A stretch of DNA of 29,882 bases from an uncultured Mailhella sp. (GTDB lineage Bacteria; Desulfobacterota; Desulfovibrionia; Desulfovibrionales; Desulfovibrionaceae): assembly GCF_905187505.1 (NCBI RefSeq), contig NZ_CAJJIC010000019.1, positions 1-29,882 of the forward strand, given 5' to 3'. The notes below the pieces were generated by a model, which did no database searches, had not been told where the DNA came from, and saw only the letters and a list, made by a program, of their open reading frames with translations. This document shows, one piece after another, positions 1 through 6,680 of this stretch. Each line of letters starts with the position of its first letter. The stretch's first letter is position 1. A program made the position numbers and the translations under genes.

Positions 1-84
1 CATGCGGCGCGCCACGTCCGTGGTCGCGCCGCAGTAGAGCGTGCCGTCGGCGCAGCGCAGGAGGTACACGCTCCAGAGCCTCAT
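1..84 (-). CDS. GIY-YIG nuclease-like protein, N-terminal fragment (cut by window edge)
   Basis: The 28 visible codons begin MRLWSVYLLRCADGTLYCG. This carries the paired VYL and YCG elements that stand for GIY and YIG in the small stand-alone UPF0213/YhbQ family, whose members are about 80-100 residues long. The rest of the gene lies beyond the window. The start codon overlaps the stop of the upstream fluoride-channel gene (ATGA, 4 bases), so translation is probably coupled. Family membership is clear from the motif. The cellular role of these single-domain proteins is poorly defined, and nothing here links it to urease. Confidence 0.8.
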   Translation of the reverse strand, partial: MRLWSVYLLRCADGTLYCGATTDVARRM

Positions 85-482
85 GAGCGCCTCGCGCCGC
101 GGGGCGCGCCGATCATCCATCCAAGCCCCGCGAGCGCCACGCAGAGCGCCGTGTTCAATCCGACGTTCAGCAGAGCGAAGAGCGCATGATCCGCCCCCCA
201 GAGCATCACGGTGTCGAGGGCAAAGGAGGAAAACGTGGTGAATCCGCCGAAGAATCCCGTGGCGAGAAAGGCCGTGGCCGTGGGATAGCCGTGCTTCACG
301 CGGGACGCCACGCCCATGAGGATCCCCAGAAGAAAGGAACCCGTCATGTTCACGCACAATATGCCGAGGGGAAAAAGCAATCCCGAAACCTTCATGACCG
401 TCCAGCTGATCTTGACGCGGCACACCGCGCCGAGCGCGCCGCCGAACAGCACCGCCATCGTCTGTTTTGCAAACTGCGTCAT
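81..482 (-). CDS. crcB: Fluoride ion channel CrcB/FluC, copy 1
   Basis: 133 residues with about four membrane segments, the usual size of a Fluc fluoride channel, which exports F- passively across the inner membrane. Family signatures visible are GGALGAVCR (residues 14-22), the conserved Asn at 45 in VNMTGSF, and the pore motif GGFTTFSSF (79-87) with its paired phenylalanines. An ATG 57 bases further upstream is in frame, but the start at 482 has a GGAG ribosome site about 8 bases before it and begins at the conserved core, so it was chosen. It lies 108 bases after a second crcB gene and overlaps the next gene by 4 bases. Fluc channels are antiparallel dimers, and some bacteria carry two adjacent genes that form a heterodimer. 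That arrangement is possible here. Confidence 0.9.
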   Translation of the reverse strand: MTQFAKQTMAVLFGGALGAVCRVKISWTVMKVSGLLFPLGILCVNMTGSFLLGILMGVASRVKHGYPTATAFLATGFFGGFTTFSSFALDTVMLWGADHALFALLNVGLNTALCVALAGLGWMIGAPRGARRS

Positions 483-590
483 ATTCTTTCTCCGTCCTTC
501 AGGGACGTTGAGGTTCAGAGCGTCGGAACCGGCAAGCACAGGCGCCGCGTCATTGCATTCCGCCGCGTCCGCCGCCTCTGTGCGGCCGGG

Positions 591-950
591 CTAGTCCACA
601 CGGAACAGAAAAAGCCCGAGCGCCGCGGCAGAAAGGCCGAAGACCATGTTCAAAAGCACGTTGGCCACGCCCCTGCCCACGTATCCCTGCTGAAAAAACC
701 GGAAGCTGTCCAGCGAAAAGGTGGAAAAGGTCGTAAGCGCTCCGCAGAACCCCTGCAGAATGAAATCGCCGAGCAGTCCTGACGGTTCGGAGGCGTACAC
801 GCTCCCGATGACGAAACAGCCGAGCACGTTGACGATGAGCGTTCCCACGGGAAAGAAGGGGCCGAACACGGCCGAGGCGAACATTCCCGTAACATAGCGG
901 CACAGCGCGCCGAGCGCGCCGCCCGCCGCAACAAGCAAGACAGAATTCAT
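591..950 (-). CDS. crcB: Fluoride ion channel CrcB/FluC, copy 2
   Basis: 119 residues with four predicted membrane segments. Signatures are GGALGALCRY near the N-terminus, a mid-protein VNVLGCFVIG, and the pore motif GALTTFSTFSLD. The ATG at 950 follows a TTGGAG-like ribosome site. The longer in-frame reading up to 1001 would add 17 residues unlike the family. It is the first gene after amt, separated from it by 176 bases that contain strong hairpins, so it may be transcribed by read-through or from its own promoter. Its sequence differs clearly from copy 1, which favours a two-gene heterodimer over a recent duplication. I see no crcB-type fluoride riboswitch upstream. Confidence 0.9.
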   Translation of the reverse strand: MNSVLLVAAGGALGALCRYVTGMFASAVFGPFFPVGTLIVNVLGCFVIGSVYASEPSGLLGDFILQGFCGALTTFSTFSLDSFRFFQQGYVGRGVANVLLNMVFGLSAAALGLFLFRVD

Positions 951-1009
951 AAGCGTCACTCCAAGGGAAGTGAGAATCCGAGCTTTCAGGCGCGTTGTCA
1001 ATGCCGGAC

Positions 1010-1060
1010 AAGAGCACGTCCGGCAGGCCGCCGTTTCACCGACCTGCCGGACGCGCTCTT
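1010..1060 (-). repeat. Long inverted repeat between amt and crcB copy 2
   Basis: Arms 1010-1027 and 1043-1060 pair over 18 positions with a single G-T mismatch, around a 15-base loop. The arm core is CCTGCCGGAC. It lies 60 bases before the crcB start on the transcribed strand. It has no U-tract, so it is more likely an mRNA-stabilising or attenuating stem than a simple terminator. Confidence 0.65.
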
Positions 1061-1064
1061 CCGA

Positions 1065-1119
1065 TCCCCCGCCGCCGGACGGGGGAGGACGGCGGCCCGC
1101 CGCGCACGGGAAGCCGTCC
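1065..1119 (-). terminator. Paired GC-rich hairpins just after amt
   Basis: Two consecutive stem-loops follow the amt stop codon in the transcribed direction. One is GGACGGC/GCCGTCC (1087-1093 with 1113-1119); the other is TCCCCC/GGGGGA (1065-1070 with 1081-1086). Neither is followed by a run of T on the minus strand, so intrinsic termination would be weak. They may separate the urease-amt transcript from the fluoride-channel genes. Confidence 0.4.
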
Positions 1120-1126
1120 GCCGCGC

Positions 1127-2341
1127 TTACAGCCGGTAGGCCGACTCTCCGTGCAGAGCCTCGTCAAGCCCCTCGAGCTCCTGCTCGTAATTCACGCGGA
1201 TGGGGCCGAAGCGACTGATGACCCTGAGTATGATCCACGTGGCGCAGAAGGACCACGCGGCGGTCACCACGATGCCGAGAAGCTGCAGGAAGAACTGTTC
1301 GACGCCTGCCTGAACGTGATTGATGGCCGCCGAAGCGAACACGCCGACCAGCAGCGCGCCGGTGGTGCCGCCCATGCCGTGGGCACGCCAGACCTCGAGA
1401 GCGTCGTCGAAATGCAGTCTGGCCTGCACGCAGCGGGCGAAGTAGCAGACCACGGCTCCGGCCGCACCTATGATGATGGACGCCCACGGCGGAACGTAGC
1501 CGGCGCAGGGCGTGATGGTGGCAAGTCCGGCCACCGCACCCACGAGCACGCCGGAGAAGGAAGGACGTCTGGCAAAGTGCCAGTCAAGGAACATCCATAC
1601 GAGCATGGCGATGGAGCCCGCAATGGTGGTGTTGGTGAAGGCGTAGGCGGCAAGACCGTCGCCCGCATAGGCGCCGCCCGCGTTGAAGCCGAACCAGCCG
1701 AACCACAGAAGGCCCGCACCCACGGCCACGAGGGGCAGATTGTTGGGCTCGGGATGAACGCCGGGCGCCACGTCGTCGCGCGGGCCGAGAAAGAGCACCG
1801 TGGAGAGCGCGGCAAAGCCTGCGTTCACGTGCACCACGATGCCGCCCGCGAAGTCCACCACGCCGAGCCTGCCGAGGAAACCTCCGCCCCATACCCAGTG
1901 GCATACGGGAATGTAGACGAAGATCATCCACAGCACGAGAAACTGCAGATAGCCGCGGAAGTTGAAGCGGCCCGCAAACGCGCCCGTGATGAGCGCGGGC
2001 GTGATGATGGCGAACATGAGCTGATAGGCGAAGAAAAGAATGAAGGGAACCGTGGTGGCATAATCGGGGCTGGGGGCAGCGCCCACCTTGTCCAGCGCGA
2101 AATGGTAGGTAATGTCGCCGATCACGCCGCCCACGTCCGGCCCGAAGGCCAGACTGAAGCCGCCGAATATCCAGACGACGGCGATGACGCCCATGGAAAT
2201 GAAGCTCTGCATCATGATGGTAAGCACGTTCTTGCGCCGCACGAGTCCGCCGTAGAAGAAGGCGAGGCCCGGGGTCATGAGACACACCAGCGCCGTACAG
2301 AGCAGTATGAAGGCGGTATCTCCCGAATCGACTGCGTACAT
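1127..2341 (-). CDS. amt: Ammonium channel of the Amt/MEP family
   Basis: 404 residues with about eleven membrane segments, standard for a trimeric Amt channel that conducts NH3/NH4+ across the cytoplasmic membrane. The pore residues are all visible: the conserved Asp at 163 in DFAGG, the first pore His at 171 in VVHVNAG, and the second at 321 in AHGMGG, matching D160, H168 and H318 of E. coli AmtB. It begins 12 bases after the urea-channel stop, with a GGGAG ribosome site, so it is co-transcribed with urea uptake and urease. No glnK/PII gene is adjacent, unlike many amt loci. Here the channel may take back or balance ammonia released by urease, rather than act only in nitrogen starvation. 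That role is inferred from context. Confidence 0.95.
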   Translation of the reverse strand: MYAVDSGDTAFILLCTALVCLMTPGLAFFYGGLVRRKNVLTIMMQSFISMGVIAVVWIFGGFSLAFGPDVGGVIGDITYHFALDKVGAAPSPDYATTVPFILFFAYQLMFAIITPALITGAFAGRFNFRGYLQFLVLWMIFVYIPVCHWVWGGGFLGRLGVVDFAGGIVVHVNAGFAALSTVLFLGPRDDVAPGVHPEPNNLPLVAVGAGLLWFGWFGFNAGGAYAGDGLAAYAFTNTTIAGSIAMLVWMFLDWHFARRPSFSGVLVGAVAGLATITPCAGYVPPWASIIIGAAGAVVCYFARCVQARLHFDDALEVWRAHGMGGTTGALLVGVFASAAINHVQAGVEQFFLQLLGIVVTAAWSFCATWIILRVISRFGPIRVNYEQELEGLDEALHGESAYRL

Positions 2342-2353
2342 GAAACACTCCCG

Positions 2354-3346
2354 TCAGTCTGAAGGTGAAGCATTGCCGCGCGGATCGAGTCCGACGTGCG
2401 GAAGCAGGAAGAGCCATGCGGCAATGACGAAAGGAAAGGTGAGCGTGGGTATGCCCAGGGGGGCGAGGGCCACGTTGAGCGCGCCCTGCGCCACCACGGT
2501 GAACACCGTGGCCAGCAGGGCGTAAAGCATGACCCGCCAGCCGGGACGGTAGAAGGTGGTGCCCAGGCCTATGGCCGTGAGCACGGCGCTGAACTGATAG
2601 AGACCCGCGCCCACGGCCGCGCCGTCCGCGCCGAGGAAAAGCGCCGTGATCATGGCCACGAGAGAACCGCACCAGGCGAAGACGGCGGCAAAGGGAGACG
2701 AAAGCGCAAGTCCGGCGAGGAAAAGCGCACCCGTCACCGGATCGCTTATGAGAAAGACTTCCGACACGCCGCAAAGGCTGGAAATGAACAGGGCTTCCGG
2801 CCCGAAGAAGGCCACGGCGTCATGAGGCAGTGCGGGCAGCGCCGGATGCGGCAGGGCCGCGGCGTCGAAGCCGGAAAAGCTGTAGGAGGCAAGCAGGATG
2901 AACCATGTGGCGAACACGAAGGGCCCGGTCATGGCCGACACCTTCCACGAGGAGAACACGCGCGAGACCGCCATCATGATGACGGTGGAAAACGCGGCTC
3001 CCAGCACGATGAGCGCCCAGCACATCGGGCCGCTTTCCAGAAACACGGGCAGGGCGCAGCCCACGAGAATGCCGTTGTAGCCGTGCAGTCCCTCCGCCAC
3101 TTCCGTGCGGGGCGCACCGAGCAGGCAGGCCGTCACCGTGCCTGAGAAAAGCCCGGCAAGCGCCCCGAAGAACATGTCCAGACTGCCCGCGTTCCACGCT
3201 CCCCAGAAAATGCCGCAGAGGAAAAGAAGTCCCGTCCACGCCGAGTTCTGGAACATGACCTGTCCCGCTCCGCGAAGCAGCGCGGACACGCATCCCGTGC
3301 ACGCGAGGCCCCTGCCCGACAAAGCGCCCTCCACTTTCGTCTCCAT
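2354..3346 (-). CDS. Urea channel, UT family
   Basis: 330 residues of hydrophobic segments arranged as two homologous halves. It is close in length and style to the structurally known Desulfovibrio vulgaris urea transporter dvUT. Family signatures are EGLHGYNGILVG in the first half and the matching VGAGLYQFSAVLTAIGLG in the second, plus TFPFVIAAW near the end. It lets urea diffuse into the cytoplasm. A strong AGGAGGTG ribosome site precedes the ATG at 3346, which lies 18 bases after the ureD stop, and amt follows after 12 bases. The position directly downstream of a full urease set makes urea as substrate nearly certain. Confidence 0.92.
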   Translation of the reverse strand: METKVEGALSGRGLACTGCVSALLRGAGQVMFQNSAWTGLLFLCGIFWGAWNAGSLDMFFGALAGLFSGTVTACLLGAPRTEVAEGLHGYNGILVGCALPVFLESGPMCWALIVLGAAFSTVIMMAVSRVFSSWKVSAMTGPFVFATWFILLASYSFSGFDAAALPHPALPALPHDAVAFFGPEALFISSLCGVSEVFLISDPVTGALFLAGLALSSPFAAVFAWCGSLVAMITALFLGADGAAVGAGLYQFSAVLTAIGLGTTFYRPGWRVMLYALLATVFTVVAQGALNVALAPLGIPTLTFPFVIAAWLFLLPHVGLDPRGNASPSD

Positions 3347-3364
3347 GCCAGCACCTCCTTTTGC

Positions 3365-4366
3365 TCAGCGCCAGAGAAATTCGGGAGGCAGGGGCCTGCC
3401 GAGCGCCCTTTCCCGCACCAGCGAATGAAATTCCCGCATCTTCGCCCGCACGCTCTCCACGCCGTGTCCGAGCACGCGAAACGCCACGCCTGCCTTTGCG
3501 GGCAGCTTCAGCGCGCCCCAGGCAAGCTCGCCGGTCACGGCGCTTCCCGCGTCGCGGGCAAGCTCGTCCACAAGCGCCTCGGGAACCAGCGCGAACATGC
3601 TTCCGAAAATTTCAAAGCCGTCCATGACGCCCGCATTGCAGAAGGACGACTCATCCGGCTCCAGCACGAGCCTTTCCTCAAAAATGGGCTCCGAGCCGTC
3701 CTCGCGGCAGACGTGAAAGCCCGCCGAATACAGATCGAAGCCGAAAAGTTCCTCCTCATGATGCCAGCGCCTGCCCGGCACGAGCATTTCCCCGTAGATA
3801 AAGCAGGCCGACTCGGGCAGCGTGACCCAGGTGTCCTGCACGTAGCGCGCGTGCCGGTGCAGAATGAGCGGATCGGGCACGTACTCCAGCCAGCTTCCCT
3901 CTTCCAGACGGAAACGCTGAAGCTGCGCGGCATGGTTGTGATCCATGACGTGCACCTTGGTGGCGCTCTGCGTGGTCACGAGCGCGTGGGCGTTTTTTTC
4001 CGCGCGCACGTCCAGCGCCATGCGGTCGCCCTGCACCACGCAGCCTGTGGCCGCAATGGTGATGACGCAGGCCATGTCCGGCTGCGATTCCTCCCAGTAC
4101 AGGGCCTTCTGCGCCAGCAGCGGCACACGGCGGTCCAGATCGGCCAGCACGGTTTTCCCGAGTCTTTCGTCGCGCCTGAAGTCCAGCCGGAGATACCCTT
4201 TCTTGCCCACGGCGGCGCTTTTCATCTGCGGGGGCTCGTCGCGATAGTTCTCAAGCTCCACGGCCCTGCGCTCAAGCTCCTCCATGGCCTTGCCCGCCGC
4301 CTCGAAGCTGGAGCAGTCGGGCGCCTTGCGGCCGGAAGACGATCTGACGGCAGAGCGCTCACGCAT
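3365..4366 (-). CDS. ureD: Urease accessory protein UreD (UreH)
   Basis: UreD is the scaffold that docks on apo-urease and, with UreF and UreG, delivers nickel and CO2 to the active site. The conserved body starts near GKKGYLRLDF and runs through GKTVLADLDRRVPLLAQKALY, TTQSATKVHVM and FIYGEMLVPGR, typical of the family. The start at 4366 gives 333 residues and overlaps ureG by 8 bases, suggesting coupled translation. Most UreD proteins have 270-300 residues, so the first 45-60 residues here (Ser/Arg- then Glu-rich) are an extension. In-frame ATGs at 4285 and 4225 are alternatives, but the overlap with ureG and the weak upstream sites of the others favour 4366. It is last of the urease gene set proper, 18 bases before the urea channel. 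Confidence 0.9.
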   Translation of the reverse strand: MRERSAVRSSSGRKAPDCSSFEAAGKAMEELERRAVELENYRDEPPQMKSAAVGKKGYLRLDFRRDERLGKTVLADLDRRVPLLAQKALYWEESQPDMACVITIAATGCVVQGDRMALDVRAEKNAHALVTTQSATKVHVMDHNHAAQLQRFRLEEGSWLEYVPDPLILHRHARYVQDTWVTLPESACFIYGEMLVPGRRWHHEEELFGFDLYSAGFHVCREDGSEPIFEERLVLEPDESSFCNAGVMDGFEIFGSMFALVPEALVDELARDAGSAVTGELAWGALKLPAKAGVAFRVLGHGVESVRAKMREFHSLVRERALGRPLPPEFLWR

Positions 4367-5018
4367 GGGCGGCCTCGCTGTCGGCTGCCGTCCCGCGGAC
4401 GGGAATGTCGAACAGCGCATCGCGCATGATCCAGTCCGCCAGAACGTCGATGTTGTGCCCGGTCATGCAGTTGGTGAACAGGAAGGGACGATCGCCTCTC
4501 ATGAGCCGGGAATCGCGGTCCATGACCTCGAGGCTCGCGCCCACGTAGGGAGCAAGATCCTCCTTGTTGATGACCAGAATGTCGGAATGGCACACGCCGG
4601 GCCCGCTCTTGCGCGGAATCTTGTCTCCGGCGGCCACGTCGATGACGTAAATGAAGAAGTCGGCAAGCGCCGGGCTGAAGGTGAGCGTGAGGTTGTCGCC
4701 GCCGCTTTCTATGAACACCACGTCGCTGTCGGGAAAGCGCTTCTCAAGCTCTTCCACGGCGGCAAGGTTCATGCTCGGGTCCTCGCGGATGGCGGTATGG
4801 GGACAGGCGCCCGTTTCCACGCCCACGATCTTTTCAGGTTCAAGCACGCCGGCAAGCTCGCGCTGCACGTGCTTCGCGTCCTCGGTGGTCACCACGTCGT
4901 TGGTGATGATGAGCGGCCTCACGCCGCGCTTCATGAGCACGGGCACCACGGCCTCTATGACGGCGGTCTTGCCGGAGCCCACGGGGCCGCCGACGCCTAT
5001 ACGGGTAATCTTCTTCAT
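4359..5018 (-). CDS. ureG: Urease accessory GTPase UreG
   Basis: 219 residues; a SIMIBI-class GTPase whose GTP hydrolysis drives nickel transfer into urease. Motifs in order: P-loop GGPVGSGKT (residues 10-18), the metal-binding Cys-Pro-His at 72-74 in ETGACPHTAIRED, ESGGDNLT (104-111), and the guanine-specificity motif NKEDL (151-155). The long open frame reaches 5144, but the true start is the ATG at 5018, which begins at the family N-terminus and has a strong AAGGAGG site. It starts 14 bases after ureF and overlaps ureD by 8 bases. Confidence 0.96.
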   Translation of the reverse strand: MKKITRIGVGGPVGSGKTAVIEAVVPVLMKRGVRPLIITNDVVTTEDAKHVQRELAGVLEPEKIVGVETGACPHTAIREDPSMNLAAVEELEKRFPDSDVVFIESGGDNLTLTFSPALADFFIYVIDVAAGDKIPRKSGPGVCHSDILVINKEDLAPYVGASLEVMDRDSRLMRGDRPFLFTNCMTGHNIDVLADWIMRDALFDIPVRGTAADSEAAHA

Positions 5019-5032
5019 GAAAGGAGCCTCCT

Positions 5033-5797
5033 TCAGCTCATAAAAAGACGGACGCGGGAGCGCGCATGAACGGCGGAAAGTATCTCCGTCATGGGGGCAT
5101 AGCCCGTCATGCGCTCCAGAGGCGTGGCAAGAGCCCGCTCGCAAAGCGATTCAAACTGCTCGGACGTGCGGTACAAAATGGCCTGCGCGTCCAGATGGGT
5201 CACGCGCATGAGTCTGAGCGACGCGTTCAGAATGCCCATGGCCACGCCGTAGAAGTACACGGTGAGCGCTTCCTGAAAGAGCGCCTCCTCTTCTCTGCCG
5301 TCCGCGCCGCGCACGGGCTTTCCGGCAAAGGCCGTGGCGGCGAAAAGCACCGCCAGCGACACGGGATACGATCCGGGAGTGCTGCCCGAGGATATCTGGG
5401 AGAGCCAGCGCGAAAGAAGAGGCGAAGGCGCGGTCTTCGCCCCGAGTTCCGCAAGCTTGCAGCCGGTTTTGGTCATCATGTCCCGGAACTCCTCGGGGAG
5501 CTTGCGCCGGAAAAGCGCCGCATCCACGTCCCGAAGCCGCGTCAACGTTCCCTCCGACACTTCGCCTCCTGCGCTCACCGGGTCGACGGCAAGGGCGCGC
5601 ATGGCGAAGACCAGCCCCACGGCGTCGCCCGTGGACGCCTGCCTGAGCGCCGACACCACGTACTGCTGAAGCGTGCGCGCGTCGCTTACCACGCCCGTCT
5701 GCGCCGCGGCTTCCAGGGCGCTCGAGAAGGCGAACGCTCCGGTGGGAAGCATGGAGTCGCCGAACTGCATCAGCCTGACCAGAGAAAGAATGTCCAC
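5033..5797 (-). CDS. ureF: Urease accessory protein UreF
   Basis: 254 residues, mostly alpha-helical. UreF bridges UreD and UreG in the maturation complex and gates GTP hydrolysis. The family N-terminal signature is clear: LMQFGDSMLPTGAFAFSSALE (residues 9-29). The C-terminal part has QFESLCERALATPLERM and a conserved terminal region ending RVRLFMS. The start codon is GTG at 5797, preceded by a GGAGG site. It lies 19 bases after ureE and 14 before ureG, within the same transcript. Confidence 0.94.
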   Translation of the reverse strand: MDILSLVRLMQFGDSMLPTGAFAFSSALEAAAQTGVVSDARTLQQYVVSALRQASTGDAVGLVFAMRALAVDPVSAGGEVSEGTLTRLRDVDAALFRRKLPEEFRDMMTKTGCKLAELGAKTAPSPLLSRWLSQISSGSTPGSYPVSLAVLFAATAFAGKPVRGADGREEEALFQEALTVYFYGVAMGILNASLRLMRVTHLDAQAILYRTSEQFESLCERALATPLERMTGYAPMTEILSAVHARSRVRLFMS

Positions 5798-5816
5798 GGG
5801 CGCCTCCGTTTACGAC

Positions 5817-6395
5817 TCAGACGTGATGATGGCCATGATGGTGATGGTCGTGACCGGAAAGCGGACTTTCCGCTCCGCCGAACAGAAGCCGGGCCTCCTC
5901 GCCGGAAAGAAGATCGTACACGCTCTCGCCGGACAAAAAGGCGTAGGTCACGCCGGCTATGTCGTGCGTGTCCATAACGGCGCTCATGACCTTCTCGTCC
6001 GCCGTCATGGGCACATACACCACACCTCTCTTCACCACGGCGGGCCAGTGCTGGTTGCCGAGCGCGTGCCCGAGCCTCACCGCGGAGGAAACGGCCTTCT
6101 CCACGCCGAAGGCGGCAAGTCCCGTCAGATCCACGGCCATGACGGGGCACAGCCGTATGCGGCACACCACGGCGCTGCGGGAGGCCTCATCCCATTCCAG
6201 CACGTCGCCGTCGCGCAGGCACTGGCCTCTTTCCAGAGCCACGGCCATGCTCCTGCCGCCCTCGGTCTCCTTGCGCAGACGGTTCTTCTGCGCGTCCCAC
6301 TGGGAAAGTTCCAGCCAGTCCACGGAGGCGCCGGCAAGGCGCGCGGCCCATGCCGCATCGGATCTGTTGCCCAGTATTCTTTCAATGACTTCCAC
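5817..6395 (-). CDS. ureE: Urease accessory nickel metallochaperone UreE
   Basis: 192 residues. UreE binds nickel and hands it to UreG for urease activation. The N-terminal peptide-binding domain runs to about residue 85. The metal-binding domain has the conserved LGHALGNQHWP, with His at 110 matching the interface nickel ligand of Klebsiella UreE and a further His at 116. The C-terminus is a nickel-storing His-rich tail (GHDHHHHGHHH, residues 181-191), present only in some UreE proteins. The start is a GTG at 6395 behind a GGGGGA site. It is separated from ureC by an unusually long 285-base gap, unlike the tight spacing downstream, so the accessory genes may be expressed at a different level. 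Confidence 0.95.
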   Translation of the reverse strand: MEVIERILGNRSDAAWAARLAGASVDWLELSQWDAQKNRLRKETEGGRSMAVALERGQCLRDGDVLEWDEASRSAVVCRIRLCPVMAVDLTGLAAFGVEKAVSSAVRLGHALGNQHWPAVVKRGVVYVPMTADEKVMSAVMDTHDIAGVTYAFLSGESVYDLLSGEEARLLFGGAESPLSGHDHHHHGHHHV

Positions 6396-6427
6396 TCTTT
6401 CCCCCTGTCTCTTTTGCTTGTGTCCAC

Positions 6428-6506
6428 GGCGTCCCCTGTCCGGGACGCCTTTCTCGGGCAGAAATGCTCTCCGGGCGCTCCGAAAGGTCTCCGAAGCGCC
6501 CGGAGA
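6428..6506 (-). repeat. Two stem-loops in the ureC-ureE gap
   Basis: The 285-base gap between ureC and ureE holds two perfect hairpins. One has 12-base arms, TCTCCGGGCGCT/AGCGCCCGGAGA (6468-6479 with 6495-6506). The other has 8-base arms, GGCGTCCC/GGGACGCC (6428-6435 with 6442-6449). Neither has a proper U-tract on the minus strand. They fit a processing or attenuation point between the structural and accessory urease genes. I see no gene in the rest of the gap. Confidence 0.6.
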
Positions 6507-6680
6507 AAATTCATGTCCGAAAAACGTTTCTGCGGTTCCGGGCCCTGCCTTCAGGCGGATGCCGCGCGAGGGGCCGGGTCGACGCAGTTCACCTGCGGCG
6601 GAACCCTGCCCCGAAGCGTGCAGGTCTCAAGCCCGTACAGCGTGTCCCGCCGTGACGTGCCCTTGCGCCTGCACGGCCTG

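Noticed and set aside
951..1126. Fluoride (crcB-motif) riboswitch before the fluoride-channel genes
   Set aside because: I looked for the conserved GGCGATGG-like start and the CTGATGACTCCTAC-like end on the minus strand here and at 483-590. Neither is present; only plain inverted repeats are seen.
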